The notes: a model not told the origin generated them from the sequence alone. DNA of 64,000 nt from Symsagittifera roscoffensis (GCF_963678635.1 NC_087062.1:63769253-63833252); one strand, 5' to 3'; shown: positions 35,601-47,461, numbered from the stretch's first letter. Numbers and translations are program-made.

Positions 35601-36427
35601 CACATTTACCAGGAAAGGACATGGGCTTTACTGACCTTTTATCTAGACTTCCTTCGGGCAAAGCCCTTCCAATTTCACATTATGACGATGAATTTGTAGT
35701 CGCTTCAATCGACAGAATTCAGAACATTTTATCGACTAAAATAGATTCTAAATTACTTACTGTAAATTCTGTAGATAGACCAACGGTCGCTGTAAATACT
35801 AATTCACGAGTTAATACAATCCCATCGGGAAACGAAAATTCAAGCAACGTGATTGGTCAGAATCAGCCGAATAGCTCGTTAGCTTTACTCAATCTCAAGA
35901 TTACTGCTGCTATCATATCTTGTATTGCTCAGTCGATAAAAATTTGCCACAATAACCATTCTCGGACAGAAAATTGTACTACAAATTGCCAACCAGTCGA
36001 TAATTCAAAATTTAATTTTAAAAGTATTACTTTTTCGGACAAAGTCCTTCTACATTTTTTACTTCTAAACAGACACCTTATACCACCTAACAAGAAAAAA
36101 CAAGAGCTCCCAATGGACAAAGTGATCGAACCCCTTTTGATTATCCCCGAAGAACATAATATTGCTCTCAAATTCAGAGACGACAAACTTCCACAAGACC
36201 ACGCAGATCTCTTAAGAAGATATAAGGCCGATCTGAATTTACCGATTTCCCCAATTCGCCCAGAGAACCACTGTTCGAAGAAATTGCTTCAGATCATGAC
36301 GAGAGAAGACAAGGTGCTGTGGGATCTGATAGAGACGATAAAGCGGAATCGACCGATGGGCATACACGGGACCTACATGAAGAACTACACTAAAGACTTA
36401 CACGTGAAGGATGATCTACTCTTTTAG
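32666..36427 (+). CDS. Ty3/gypsy Gag-PR-RT-RNase H reading frame
   Basis: Long open frame 32747-36427, ending in TAG. An ATG spanning the LTR/PBS junction (32666) is in the same frame but separated by an in-frame TAG at 32744-32746; without it the first in-frame ATG is at about 32917. Gag has two C-rich zinc knuckles (about 33518-33628: CMKCGN, CKNCNYKGHFAKLC). The protease has VDSASPVSF (33893), DSA in place of the usual DTG/DSG. RT has FYGLGDMPNEFQ and the catalytic YIDD (34844-34855). RNase H has KTDASHSGLGATL and VTDHKALL. Apart from the stops the domains look intact. Confidence 0.93.
32667..32676 (+). promoter_or_regulatory. Primer-binding site of Ty3/gypsy element
   Basis: TGGCGCAGTC immediately after the LTR, beginning with the TGG that pairs with a tRNA CCA end. 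An ATG formed across the LTR/PBS border (32666-32668) is in frame with gag. Confidence 0.75.
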
Positions 36428-38139
36428 GACAACAAACTAGTCGTCCCAGCTACCATCAGGGGAACTTTTAATTCAATGTTACACGAGACTCACCCAGGAC
36501 AGTTCGGGATGAAATCCCTCGCAGAATATTTGTGGTGGCCACATATTTATCGGGAAATCTACCATCACGGGAGAACATGTACCCAATGTTTAAAAGCGGG
36601 TAAGAACATTAAAGTGATACTGGGCACCAATAATATTTCGAAACTCCCGACGTTGACATTCGCGAACGAAGAAATCAATTTGGATTTTGCGGGACCGTTG
36701 GACGCTAGTGGGGGTAACAACAAATACATTCTACTTTGTATCGACCGCTACACTAAGTTTCCTTCGGCCAAGATTGTCAATAACACCTCTACAAGAAACG
36801 TAATTTCATTCCTAAACGATTACTGTCATCTTCATGAATTCCCAAGAAAAATTAGAGTCGACCATGGGTCATGCTTTCTTTCACACGATTTCAAAAACTT
36901 CTGCGATAAATTTAATATAGAAATCATTTACTGTACGGTCGGAGACCACAGATCCAACGGGCTAGTGGAAAAACTTGTGCACACAATTAAATCGAAATTA
37001 CTGGCAATGTAATTCGAAATACCCAAACCATCTCTAAACGATTCGATCGAGAAAATCATCTGGAATTTGAGAATCTCAAAGCAAACGGCGATCGGATGTA
37101 CCCCGTTTGAAAAACATTTTATTAGAGTAGCGAACACTAGGTGGAAAAATCTCATGTCCAATATTGAACATTTAGATAAAGGAAAGGCTATCTTGTCAAA
37201 AGAGCGGGCTACTAACTGGGAACTACACGACGGGGCAGAAGATGGCTATCTGGACGAGGAAAGGGACAGCACGTCGGACCCAGAAGAAAACTTGCCATTA
37301 GCTAGGACGTTCAGCCTACGCACAACCCCGGACGACACTACCCGAACGTTAGATCCACTGGGAAAAAGAAAAGCAGTAACAGGAGGTAACTTATATAGAA
37401 AGGTGTCTAACAGAAAAAATGGGGATCCTTACTTTAATCTAGTTAAGAAGGATATAATCGATTCTTCAGAGCACACAGTTACCCTCGACAATGGCCACGT
37501 TTTACGTAAATCGGATCTGGCTATAAAAGGAAAAACACTCCCGGGGCCCAAAAAGATAATAGTTAATCAGACACCCACTGGGCATAATACTCATATTCAT
37601 TCGAGTTTAGCTGGGAAAAGGAAACTCTCTCCACCGAAGAAAACTGGAACGATATCAGCTGGCCATTCGAGACAAGGCACCCCGAGAACGGAGATTATCA
37701 GTTCCGGGACTAGCGCACCGACTGCGAGCTCGGCCACTCAAGACACTCCTAAACTTTCTTCAGGTTCTTCTTCCTTAAACTTAGATTCGTGGGACGGGAT
37801 AATCGAGGATTACTTTGACGATGTGACCAATAATAACGTACCTCAAAACCCCTACTCCGAGACTAATCAGGGCTTAAGTATTACAGGTCATTCCGAAATC
37901 CCACCATTGAGCTCAGAAGGAACAGCAAACAACGACTCACGGGAGATTGTAGTCATACACCACGCGAATACTAGTGAAGGATCTCAGGACAATCCTATTA
38001 TGATAGACAGTATTCCGGAACAGACGACCAGTGTGACTCCAAAGACCAGAAACTCCAGACCACGTAGAAATGTGGGCCCCCACAGTTTTACGGAAATCGA
38101 CGATTTATCGACGTGGTGCAAGAGAAAGACGACCTAGGG
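36428..38139 (+). CDS. Ty3/gypsy integrase and C-terminal pol region (continues the frame past stops)
   Basis: The same frame as gag-pol continues after the TAG at 36425-36427, passes a TAA at 37010-37012, and runs to a TAG after about 38137. The integrase zinc-binding segment (HETHPGQFG... TCTQC) lies at 36482-36595. The DDE triad is visible as LDFAGPL (36675), RVDHGS (36856) and GLVEKL (36960). After the TAA the frame continues with integrase C-terminal sequence, then a long Ser/Thr-rich tail. Whether the two stops are mutations or read-through sites cannot be told from one copy. Confidence 0.88.
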
Positions 38140-38478
38140 GCGATAACTTCTGTATTCTCACAGGCACCGGAATTGTCTACTTTCTCGGTCAATTCTCCTT
38201 CGGATCTTCTGACTCCATTAGCGGAGGCACCCCCTAGACAGATCTTAGTCGCAGAAACTACTTTGACTTGGTCTTCAAGAAACTCCCTCCCGACGGGCAG
38301 ACTTGCAGCTTCAACCACGAAGACCCAACTCCTTGAAAATTATTCGAACACCAATTTATCTGACCCGACCTCGAAACACTCTTCATTAGAGATGGATAAC
38401 TACAGCGAGATCTCATCAACTATAGATTCAGATGTGAGAGCTAAACTGGATGAGTTCGAGGACCAATTCTTATAATCG
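38113..38478 (+). CDS. Small 3' open frame of gypsy element, unknown
   Basis: About 120 codons in another frame overlapping the end of the pol frame by about 25 nt, Ser/Thr-rich with an acidic C-terminus (KLDEFEDQFL). It has no ATG start and no env-like signal or membrane segment. It may be the frameshifted pol tail or a separate small ORF. Confidence 0.4.
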
Positions 38479-38809
38479 TCATATCAAACCAAACTTATCA
38501 AAACAATTTTTGTAATCTATATTTTCGCCGGACTTTTTAATTTCACCTGTAGATACAATTGTACATGTTAAGGTACATGTTGTGGTTTAGTTTTATTTAG
38601 TTAGTTACCGTATTCTGTAAAAATTGTAATTCTGTATAGGCACCCTGTACATTGCTACATTCTCTTTCAATTTGTGGATTTGATTTTGCCGCTGTATATT
38701 TACCCTCTGGGCGCAGTTTGTAAAATTTCTTCCATCTTCTGAGGGGGAAAAAGGGTGTATATAGAGTTATATAGTTAAATTGCAGTTTCATTTTTTTCCC
38801 GGTGGGAAA

Positions 38810-39009
38810 TGTTGTGATTTGTTTTAGTTTGTTATAATGACCTTCGGTATTTTAATTAATACCAGTTTAGCTACGACCATTGGTCGATATGAACGGAAGT
38901 TCAGTTGTCCTTTTTAACGTCTTAATTCAACTACTTCCTTTTAACGTTTTAACACTTAAGCTTATGTACATACCTTGTACATAGACACTAGAATTAGAAT
39001 AGTTTATTA
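38810..39009 (+). repeat. 3' LTR of Ty3/gypsy element
   Basis: 200 bp, identical to the 5' LTR; followed by TSD ccggc. Confidence 0.95.
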
Positions 39010-40262
39010 CCGGCTTACAAACTTTTTTATTGAAATGATTTCATTTCATTGTTGTTACCTAGCTGGTCAATACGAAACATTTTTTATTTGTTCACAAATG
39101 AAATGTGCCAAGTGCGAGTACCAAATTCCGAACGTTCAAAACATACAAATAATTGGACAGATAATACTGTTGAATTATCCATTTACGTATCAAAAAATAC
39201 TTTACGTTTTTTTTTTATAAAAACGAAAACTTAAATAACTAATAATTTAAATATCTAAGCAATTCTCGAATATTTACTTTAAAAATTTTCTTTGCAAAGG
39301 AAGCTCCTAAAACTAAGTCACAAAATTGATACAAAAATAAGGATAGCCGGTTACTGTGCAAGAAGCACAGAATGTTCCGACCGGTCTTAAAAAATACAAA
39401 AATGTTTTCTCAAATTAGTGTCGTTTTTTTTTCTGCATCCTCTGATAAAAAAATCTGAACAAAAAATAATACTTAGGTATATTTGAGAGTCATACTAAAA
39501 TCGCTCAATTGAAAACAGTTTTTGAAAAAAATGGTTAGAAAAACGAAAAACAAAAAATTTTAAAAATTTCAAGATTTTTCGATCTTTCAAGTTTTTGAAT
39601 CCCAAAATTGCGCTGAAAAACTAAAAAATCTACCTTTACTTGAGTAAAACTAAGTTTTCACGCCTTAAAGTAAGCTTAAATAAGGTATTAGAATTACTAG
39701 TTACCTTACTAATCAGCTGGAAATTAGACCAAAAGTCAAACTTTTTGAACCGGTTCTTCTCGACACGGTGAAAACTTTAAACAAAAAATTTTTATGTCGC
39801 TCGAATCACAACTGAAAGGGCTTCAATATGATATATCACTCAAACCTGACCGATGATAATTTGTGGTAGCTTATTTTGCGTGGAAAACAAAAAGAAAAAA
39901 GTAAAACCTACCCGAATACAAAGTTCCTCCCCATTTTCAATGGTCGGAACGAAAAGATTATTTGGCTAGTGTCTGTTTTAGCTCCACCTCTGCAGAAAAA
40001 CATACATTCTCAGCCTGCGGGATTCTTTACACACAAACTAAGCTGCACTTTGTAGAAAGAAGCAAAAAGAAAAGAAAAAAAACAAAGTTTTTTTTACATT
40101 CAACCCTAGCCAAAGAATCATTGGTAAGAAAAATAGGAAATCTGATTTTTATTTTTTAGAATGCTATAAGATAAAAAACAAAAATTCAATGTCCATAGAT
40201 AATCAATTTCCACAGATACGCTTGCTTTTTTGCGGCTAACAGTGAAAAATGAGACGAAAAAA

Positions 40263-40851
40263 AAATTCTTAACAGAGGCGAAGCTGAGTTACGCACCAGT
40301 TACAAGAAAAACAAGAAAATGATTCCAACAGCCAGCATGACGCCCATTAACAAACAAGGAAGACTTCGAACGATCTTATTCTCAAAGAAAAAAATACATT
40401 TCCAAGTTTATTAATTGAAGTTTTTGAAGAGCTCCACGTGGGGTTGATTTTGAGCGTTCAAAATTTGGAATTAGAGTTTTATCGCACTAATAGGACCGAA
40501 TTTTTATCCCAATTGGTAACAAAACCAAAAATACTTGAGCAAAAATCCTTCAAGTCGAAAAAAAATCAAAAAAGATCTGAAACTAACAAAGAGTTAACAG
40601 TAATAAAAAATTTTAAACCGATATACAGCGGGCCGAAACCCAGTAAGCAAAAAAAAGACAAACATTTTAGATCAAAAAATTTTTGAATGCGACCGATACC
40701 TAACTAAAAATATGTCTGTTGGAGTATTTCCAACAACAGGACCAGGATATCAATCCATAAGGACTCAAATTCTGTGATAAAGTAAATTATTTACGCGAGA
40801 ACGCTTAGTATTTGATTGCAATGCCCTTGCTGATCGCAAGGGTAAAAACAG
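40263..40851. repeat. Hairpin-ended interspersed repeat, copy
   Basis: Starts acagaggcgaagctgag and ends with the hairpin cccttgctgatcgcaaggg plus taaaaaca, as in 4563-4813. Confidence 0.45.
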
Positions 40852-41059
40852 CTGGTTGAAAAACCAAAAACTTTTTGAAAGAAAATATTAAAAATTCTTG
40901 GAATTGAGCTACCTACTTCATTATGAGAATGTGTTTTTTTTTATAGTTGAAAGTCTTTAATTTGTAGAAAAAAAATATTCAAGCCTCGATCCAAAGAAAA
41001 AAAAACTCATTTTAAATCTGAAAGAAAGCAACAGTTACAAATAAATTTCGTTGTGTCGA

Positions 41060-41800
41060 GGCCATTGCGGATTTAGCGGATTCCACCACCTGATGACCCA
41101 AAATGTCTGTCCTTTGATCCTATTTTAAGACATCCTGTTTTGGCTGACCGACCTTGAAATTTTTTCTAGAAGCACCTTGAGCTCCAATATCGAGCTTCAA
41201 TATCGGCCTCCTATATTGACCGTACTTACTTTAAGGGAGAGCGCTTGAAAAAAAAAACCGAGAACTTCGGGTAAAAAAAAGCGTTAAAACGCCTTTTGGC
41301 TGTTTTCTAGAAAAAAAATTGCCAGCGCGGCAAAAAAAAACGTTGCTTGAAAAGATTCTTTAAATTGGTTTGGGAGAAATCGGATAAAAAATTTTGTCGA
41401 CCTGAAAAAAAGGTCAATAAAAATTTCAATTTTTTGAAAGCTAGAAAGAAGCCTAATTTTCAAAAAAAAAACGGGTCTGCAGTAACTAAACCGGCAGAGA
41501 TAAGCAGGTAGACAAAAATCTATACAAGCCAAAAATTTTCATTTTGCAAAAAACACATTCCGAGCTTTGTTGTCGAGCATGGGTGTAAAAGCAACTTAGA
41601 AGAAAAATAAACATTCAAAAAAATTGGGCTACGGGATTTAAGTCGACAAAAATCATCAGACAGATCGAAAGCGAAAAAAAGTTTTATATAGATTTGAGAG
41701 TGCTCGGAAAATCAATATGTTCGACTTAAGAAAAGGTCGACAAAAGTTTCGAAGCTCCGAAAAATTCGCCTCCTTCAAAAAAATTTTAGATCCGCTCCTG
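41060..41800. repeat. hAT-like (CAGGGGCGGAT family) fragments
   Basis: Shares gcggattta..., ctgaccgacc, gaaaattt-type words and the terminal phrase attttagatccgctcctg (41785-41800) with the copies in the akt and RPS2 introns. Rearranged and incomplete. Confidence 0.45.
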
Positions 41801-42304
41801 GTCGAAGCAAAAGACCTTGATATTTGCTAAGCAAAATCAAAAAACTTTTCCGTTACGTAACTTGCATCTAAAATCAGGATTGTTCGATGAACTTCAGCCA
41901 GTTGGGTTTCCACTTGATGACCGATTTTATTGAAGTTGCGAGATGTTTCTTCTGACAATTTGGTTGCAATTACATTTTTAGATTGCGTTTTTAGAAACCT
42001 TGGATTTTGTTGAACTAAATGCATGCCAAAAACCATGCGACTGGTACATATTTTAATCTCAACACAAAAAATAGCTATCGATAGCAAATCGAGTGCTACC
42101 TTAAAAAAACAATCAAATTAAGAGCAACTTTTTGGTACGGTAGCAAATTTGCTACTAGCGATTATTATAGTGCGCTCCGTCGAAATTACATTCCATTCTT
42201 TTACATAGGTTTTTTTTCAGTTTTTGAAGAAATCAAACATATTAGCGTGTAACATACCTCCGGTGCTTCAAACAGATTAATGAACGTGGATATTGCTTAC
42301 TTAG

Positions 42305-43013
42305 ACAAAGAAGCGAAGCTGGGCTTCGCACCACAAGCGATCCAAAAAATAATGATTGCGATTAGCATAAAACGAAACAAAATTCGAAAATTGAAAAAGC
42401 ACATTCAAAAATTGTTTTCGTCATCAAAAGTTATGAAAATTGCAGAAAAAAAACTTCAAAAATTCCAGACAAAATTACCTACACAATTAGAAATTTTTCA
42501 TGGAGTTTCTGGAAAGCTTGAAAAAACCATTTTTTTTTTAAAACACGTTCTCTACAGGAACTAAGCCGGCGAAAAAAAGCAGAGATAAAATCTATGATAG
42601 CGAAAAATTTTGAGTTGGCAAAAAAACACCGCGACTGAAATCAAATTACCGAGTTTTGTTGTCAAGCATGGGTGTAAAAAGAACTAATAAAAAACTCACA
42701 TTCAAAAAAAATTGGGCTATGGGAATTAAGTCGACAAAAACAATGACAGACGGAAGTCGAACAAGCAAAACCTTAGAAAAAAAACAGGTCCAAGGATTAG
42801 AACCACAAGTCTTTGCCATCTCAAACAAGCGTGCAAGCGTTTTACTACTAAGCCAAATGCGCCAGGTGCTTCATCGTTATTAAACTGGTAATATAGAAAG
42901 TATATGAGTGAGTCCAGGATTCAGGAGGTGAGTCCTGTGAACAAAAACTTTTACGGAAAAAATCTAGCCCCTGATTTGAGCACCCTTGCTTATCGCCAAG
43001 AGAAAAACATAAG
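42305..43013. repeat. Hairpin-ended interspersed repeat, copy
   Basis: Starts gaagcgaagctgggcttcgc and ends acccttgcttatcgcc...gaaaaacata. The 94-codon and 75-codon open frames inside are treated as chance. Confidence 0.45.
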
Positions 43014-45020
43014 AAAATCAACGAGATTGAAGCAATAGTAACAAGCGATTGGGCATCCAGTAGCGTTTTCTATTTCATAAGGTGAAGGAAAAATTCAATT
43101 TTAAGGTTTTTTTGAAGTAATATGGTCAAATTTCCTGAAGGACCGGGTTTAATTTGCACTTTCATTAATAAATTTGCACTTTCATTAAATGAAAAAATGC
43201 TGAAACGATTTTACTTGCAAAATTAGTACGTTCAAGAGTAAGATCCTCGTCTAACTTATTCAATTATTTTTGTTTGTCCGTATATATCATTCGCTGCCAT
43301 CAATCGTTTAACACAATGTAATCAATTGAAAATCATCAGACTCTTTTTTCTTTATTTCTCAGTTTAATGAAAAACTTTCAAACAATCATAAAAAATGTCT
43401 ATTTTGGAAATTTATAAAAATTGAGCAATATAATCAAGATAAAGACCACATCTGCAATTGCTTGTAGTAGTCTGACATCAACCCGCCAAAAGGTCAGCCA
43501 ATTCACAAAACTTTTGAAAAATCAAAGCCGTCGCAAGTAGCAGCATAAATGGGGTTAATCAGTCGAATTTGGAGGCAAGATATAAACTTATGAGAGTTCC
43601 TAGACAGCACCCTGCCATAGTTTTCAGAACTTTAAACATGAAGTTTTTAAATCTTGAGTTTTTTTAAATCTTGATTTTTTTTGAAATTGTAAAAATCATA
43701 AGATAAACTGTATATATTGAAATTAAAAATCATTTCAGCAGTCAAACATAAGCTCATGGCCTCCTGCAAACTGTGAAAGTACCCTGAACGCCATGACTTT
43801 TGTGGTGTCAACCGTATCCGTTACCTAAAGACCAAGTGTGCCGGAGACGCAAAACGAATTGAATTAATTATGAACTGAACCTAAATTTACCATTTCTAAT
43901 TTTGACCATTCTGCGAACAAAATTTTTTAGTGCCAAAATTCTAATACCCGGTCGCATTACCCTGCCTATCGCAACGGTATTTAATTTTGTTTTCCACCTG
44001 AAAACATAGCCAACTGACAGTTGGAAAGAGCAAAGAACGCAAGGAAACTGAAAAAAAAAAAAAACTTTTTTCTTTTCAAAAATCTTAAAGTTTTGAATTT
44101 CGAATTAAAATTAGATGGACTTAACGCTCTTTGAATTTGTAGAACAATTTTTGATGGACACGTTTTTGTTAAACAACCCAAATTAACCCATAAAACTTTT
44201 TTTCGCTGGGAAATCTGATAATTAATTTCCATTTTCAAAATTAGAAGTCGATCATGTTTTTCGTGACCTTTACATTTTTCATGTTCGATAGTGGAGTTTG
44301 CATTCCTTTTAACAATAGAAATGCACTGAAAAAAATCACAAGTCAAACCTCGAAAAATCTTAACTGAGCATGAACAAATTTTTAGACTTTTATCTGAAAA
44401 AGAAAAACAAAAAAAAATCAGCAAGAACTATATACGAACACTCACTACGTTCATGACTCTTAATCAGTTACCACAAATAATTGTCAGAATGGATCGAGTG
44501 ATATATTAGATAATAACCCTTTCATTCGTGATTCGAACGACATTGAAAAAAAATTTAAATTTGGTGTCGAAAAAAACCTGTTTGCAATTTTTGTCTTTTG
44601 GTCCAAATTTGAGCTAAAAGTGAGTGTGCAGGCTTACAATAGCCTAGTTAAGCTTCTTTTAGCCGTAAATACTTAGTTTTACTCAAGTAAAAGTTATTTT
44701 TGGGAGTTTTTCAGCTCCATTTTGGGAATCAAAGTTTCAAAGACTGAAAGTTTCTGCAAAAAAAATCTAAAAAATTCCTACAAATTTCAATTTTTTTAAT
44801 GATTTCTTTAAGGTTTTTTCGTCATTTTTCTGCGAAACGTGTTTTCCAGTTGGCCTAACTTACTATGACTGTCGAATATGCCGAAGTTCTATTTCTCGGG
44901 CAGATCTTTTTATCCAACCACGCAGAAAAAAAAACAAGTTGAAAAAAATTGTACTTATTGACTATGGTCGGAACATTCTGTGCTACTTACACAGTAACCG
45001 GCCATCCTTGTTAATTTTAA

Positions 45021-45837
45021 AATTTTGTCAATACTGAATAAATGTTTTTGAGAATCTGGTGAATACATGTTGAGAATCTGGCTCATATAAGCGATCCCCA
45101 CATAAAGACCAAATGAACAACTACATTACACGTCCCCCGTACGAAAACGACGAAGTCATCGTTCTCTACCCTCAGAGAAAAAGGAGAATGTTTAGAGGTT
45201 ACAGCAAGCTATCCCATGCCACATACCAGAGAAAAATCATATAAGAATCTAGGCAGAAATGTCACATCATAGCTCTATGTATTGTCTAGTATATACATGC
45301 CTTTAATTTGATGTATTAGAAAAATGAATTCTCCATTGGTTCCAAATTGATTGATTTCGAGAAACAAATTTACTCGACGATCTATTATAAGAGGTTTACC
45401 ATATTCTGAAAAAAAATTACTTAGATATCAGCTGCTTTAAATTTATTTTTAATGGATCGTTAACAAACCCACGTGATACAATATTGGACAATAATCTTAA
45501 AGAAAAAAATTCACATAATCGATTAAGAAGTGCCATCTTGAAATAGCAGTTTTCCAATGTAATTAAATTAAAAACAGATGCACAGAGCAGTAAACTTTAT
45601 ACTGATTTGAAGTTGATCATTCATAAAACGAATGATCAGAATAAGTAATTTATAACACTAATGAACATATTTGCTTTAAAGAGATATGAAGATCGATAAA
45701 ATCTAAAAACAAAAAGTATAAGCGAAGTATCAGAAGAACCCTTTTAGAACAAAGTTTTTAATCTATTGCCGTACAAATAAAAATTTAATACGTTTTTCAT
45801 TAAAATTAGAAAAGGATGAAAGTTTCTGAGTTCAAGT
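45021..45837. other. Gene-free stretch 3' of HP1
   Basis: AT-rich sequence with no exon seen. It presumably includes the 3' UTR of the minus-strand HP1 gene; no clear AATAAA for that gene was identified. Confidence 0.4.
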
Positions 45838-46674
45838 TCAATTAGGATTGGGACCTGATTTCCAGGTTAGATGCTTGACATAAAACGCTATGACAGTCTT
45901 TGGACACTTCTCATTTGCTTCTTCAGATGAGACCAGGTCTACTTTGCTGCAGTTCTTCCACTTCATTAGGAACTTCAGACTTCCTCCTGCTTCTGTTGCC
46001 CCCAATATACAATCAGGTTCGCATCCCCGTGCAAATCCTATCGGTTCTTTTCTCGTTTGGTCTACATTTACCTCTTGTACGTCTCTTTGAGACGAACACG
46101 GTTCAGAAGCAGTATCGTCCGAATCCAAGAAGATCTTCGGCTCCGTTTTCACAACTTTCTCGGGAACTTGATTCGGCTTGTTTGTTGAAACTGCTGCACT
46201 CTCGTTACTAAACACGGAATTTGAAATAGGCTCTTCAGTTACACAGCCGTCCATTGATTGCTTTGAGACTGGTACTTGGGTCGGAAAATCATCGTCATCG
46301 CTGCCTGCATTTTTATCATGCTGCAGCTCTTGGTACTTGTGTTTTCTTGGTCTCTTTACCTTCGGCTTATCAGTTTGAATCTCATTTGTACTCATCGTCA
46401 AGTCGTCTTCAGGGCTTTTCCCTGCTTGCTGTTTTTCCCAGTTACGGTTAAACTCTTCTAATAGGGCAGGACACCCCAGGTGTTCAACAGGTTCCCATGT
46501 ATCTTCAGAAGAGTCGTATCCTTTCCACCTCAGGAGGTATCGAGCCTCCCCGTTGACGAATTTCTTGTCCAATATTGATTCAACTTCCAGTTCATCTGGG
46601 GTGGCCAAAACCTCACTAGATTCAGTAGAAAAAATCTCCTTCCGTTTTCGCCCTCGTTGTTTCTTGAGGGGCAT
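45838..46674 (-). CDS. HP1-type chromobox protein (chromodomain + chromoshadow domain)
   Basis: Single-exon 278-codon frame ending in TGA. The chromodomain, residues about 28-80, reads VESILDKKFVNGEARYLLRW then KGYDSSEDTWEP. The chromoshadow domain, about 213-272, reads IGFARGCEPDCILGATE, FLMKWK, EANEKCPKTVIAFYVKHLTW. This two-domain plan defines HP1 (CBX1/3/5), which reads H3K9me and dimerises to bind PxVxL partners; the PxVxL-docking Trp (about 271) is present. The acidic and basic linker is long (about 130 residues). Oddity: where HP1 has the first aromatic-cage Tyr (E-Y-x-V-E) this protein has Leu (E-L-E-V-E, residue 29), while Trp50 and Tyr53 remain. The start is MPLKKQRGRK, 6 nt after an acceptor-like ttcttcag; the upstream in-frame Met is less likely. 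Confidence 0.93.
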   Translation of the reverse strand: MPLKKQRGRKRKEIFSTESSEVLATPDELEVESILDKKFVNGEARYLLRWKGYDSSEDTWEPVEHLGCPALLEEFNRNWEKQQAGKSPEDDLTMSTNEIQTDKPKVKRPRKHKYQELQHDKNAGSDDDDFPTQVPVSKQSMDGCVTEEPISNSVFSNESAAVSTNKPNQVPEKVVKTEPKIFLDSDDTASEPCSSQRDVQEVNVDQTRKEPIGFARGCEPDCILGATEAGGSLKFLMKWKNCSKVDLVSSEEANEKCPKTVIAFYVKHLTWKSGPNPN

Positions 46675-46690
46675 TTTGACCTGAAGAATT
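46675..46690 (-). promoter_or_regulatory. 3' splice site 6 nt upstream of HP1 ATG
   Basis: On the minus strand, gaaaattcttcag|GTCAAAATG. A pyrimidine-rich acceptor so close to the start implies either a 5' UTR intron or a spliced-leader addition site. Confidence 0.55.
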
Positions 46691-47401
46691 TTCAAGTATT
46701 TATAAGCGCGATATTAAAGCATACATGGATTGCATATCATAACTCAAGTGTATTGAAAAAATTCTGTAGTTCTTGAAGTAGTGAAAAAATTTCTACACAT
46801 TTATCGAATCTTTAAATTGCTATCTAGTCGATGTGTGTAATGTTTAAGCAAAACTCCAAGAACGTATTCGGGTATACCACCCCTCGCCCTCACTTTCTAC
46901 GCAACCGTGTTTTCAGAAACATATGCAGCTAAAACTAGTCGTTTTCTTCCTTAACATTTTGAACTCCAACTTCTGCTTAATTTCTATCTAATTTCTGCTT
47001 CCAAATTACAATGTCAATTACACGCGGGATACCGATCGATGACTACTTATTGAACTTATCAATCATTAAGCATTTAATAAGCAGAACTAACACACTTAAG
47101 GGACAATTAAAAACAAAAAACATGAGGGTCGTAGATCGGCGGAAAGGTATGAATGATTTGCGGAAACGAACCTTACAGCAAAACTAGTTGAAAATCTCAA
47201 GGGCTATTTTTCGAAAAACAGTCTGCATTTCCAATGCTGAAATTAAACCGGCTGATGTTGGTAGTGGTTAGCGGGGACAAGCAAAGTAGGCAAGCTGTTA
47301 CTTTTTTTTTAACTTTTGAGATGAAAAAAGTATTCCCTTACTACGGGGCAGCCAACAAAAAATTCATGTAGAAATTTGCAAAAACAGAGGGTGTGAACGA
47401 T

Positions 47402-47407
47402 TTATTC
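47402..47407 (-). terminator. Poly(A) signal of RPS2
   Basis: AATAAA on the minus strand (tttatt on plus), about 55 nt after the RPS2 stop codon. Confidence 0.6.
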
Positions 47408-47461
47408 AGGCAATATTTAGAACAAATTAAACATTCACAGCAATAGTGATAATTTACACCA

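Larger units (their letters stand above)
32462..39014 (+). mobile_element. Complete Ty3/gypsy LTR retrotransposon with 5-bp TSD
   Basis: TSD ccggc at 32462-32466 and 39010-39014. The two 200-bp LTRs (32467-32666, 38810-39009) appear identical base for base, which points to a very recent insertion. Primer-binding site TGGCGCAGTC starts at 32667. Polypurine-type ggtgggaaa lies directly before the 3' LTR. Internal domain order is Gag, PR, RT, RNase H, IN, as in Ty3/gypsy. The element begins TG but ends TTA rather than the usual CA. Confidence 0.95.
39335..45020. repeat. Diverged long inverted-repeat pair (arms 39335-39880 and 44450-45020)
   Basis: The left arm has ccggttactgtgcaag...gcacagaatgttccgacc (39356-39400). 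The right arm carries the reverse complement near 44965-45003. Homology continues inward through gattcccaaaatt...gctgaaaaact, cttttacttgagtaaaacta and gtcg.tcgaatcac. The 4.6 kb between the arms holds no transposase-like frame but contains other repeats: the hairpin-ended family at 40263-40851 and 42305-43013, and hAT-like fragments at 41060-41800. It may be one large foldback-type element or two opposed copies of one repeat. Confidence 0.6.

Noticed and set aside
32666-38139. An alternative genetic code in which TAG or TAA is sense, suggested by stops in gypsy pol
   Set aside because: Host genes end on TGA (akt, HP1), TAG (RPS2) and TAA (M6PR-like, 4.9-kb gene), so all three stops act normally here.
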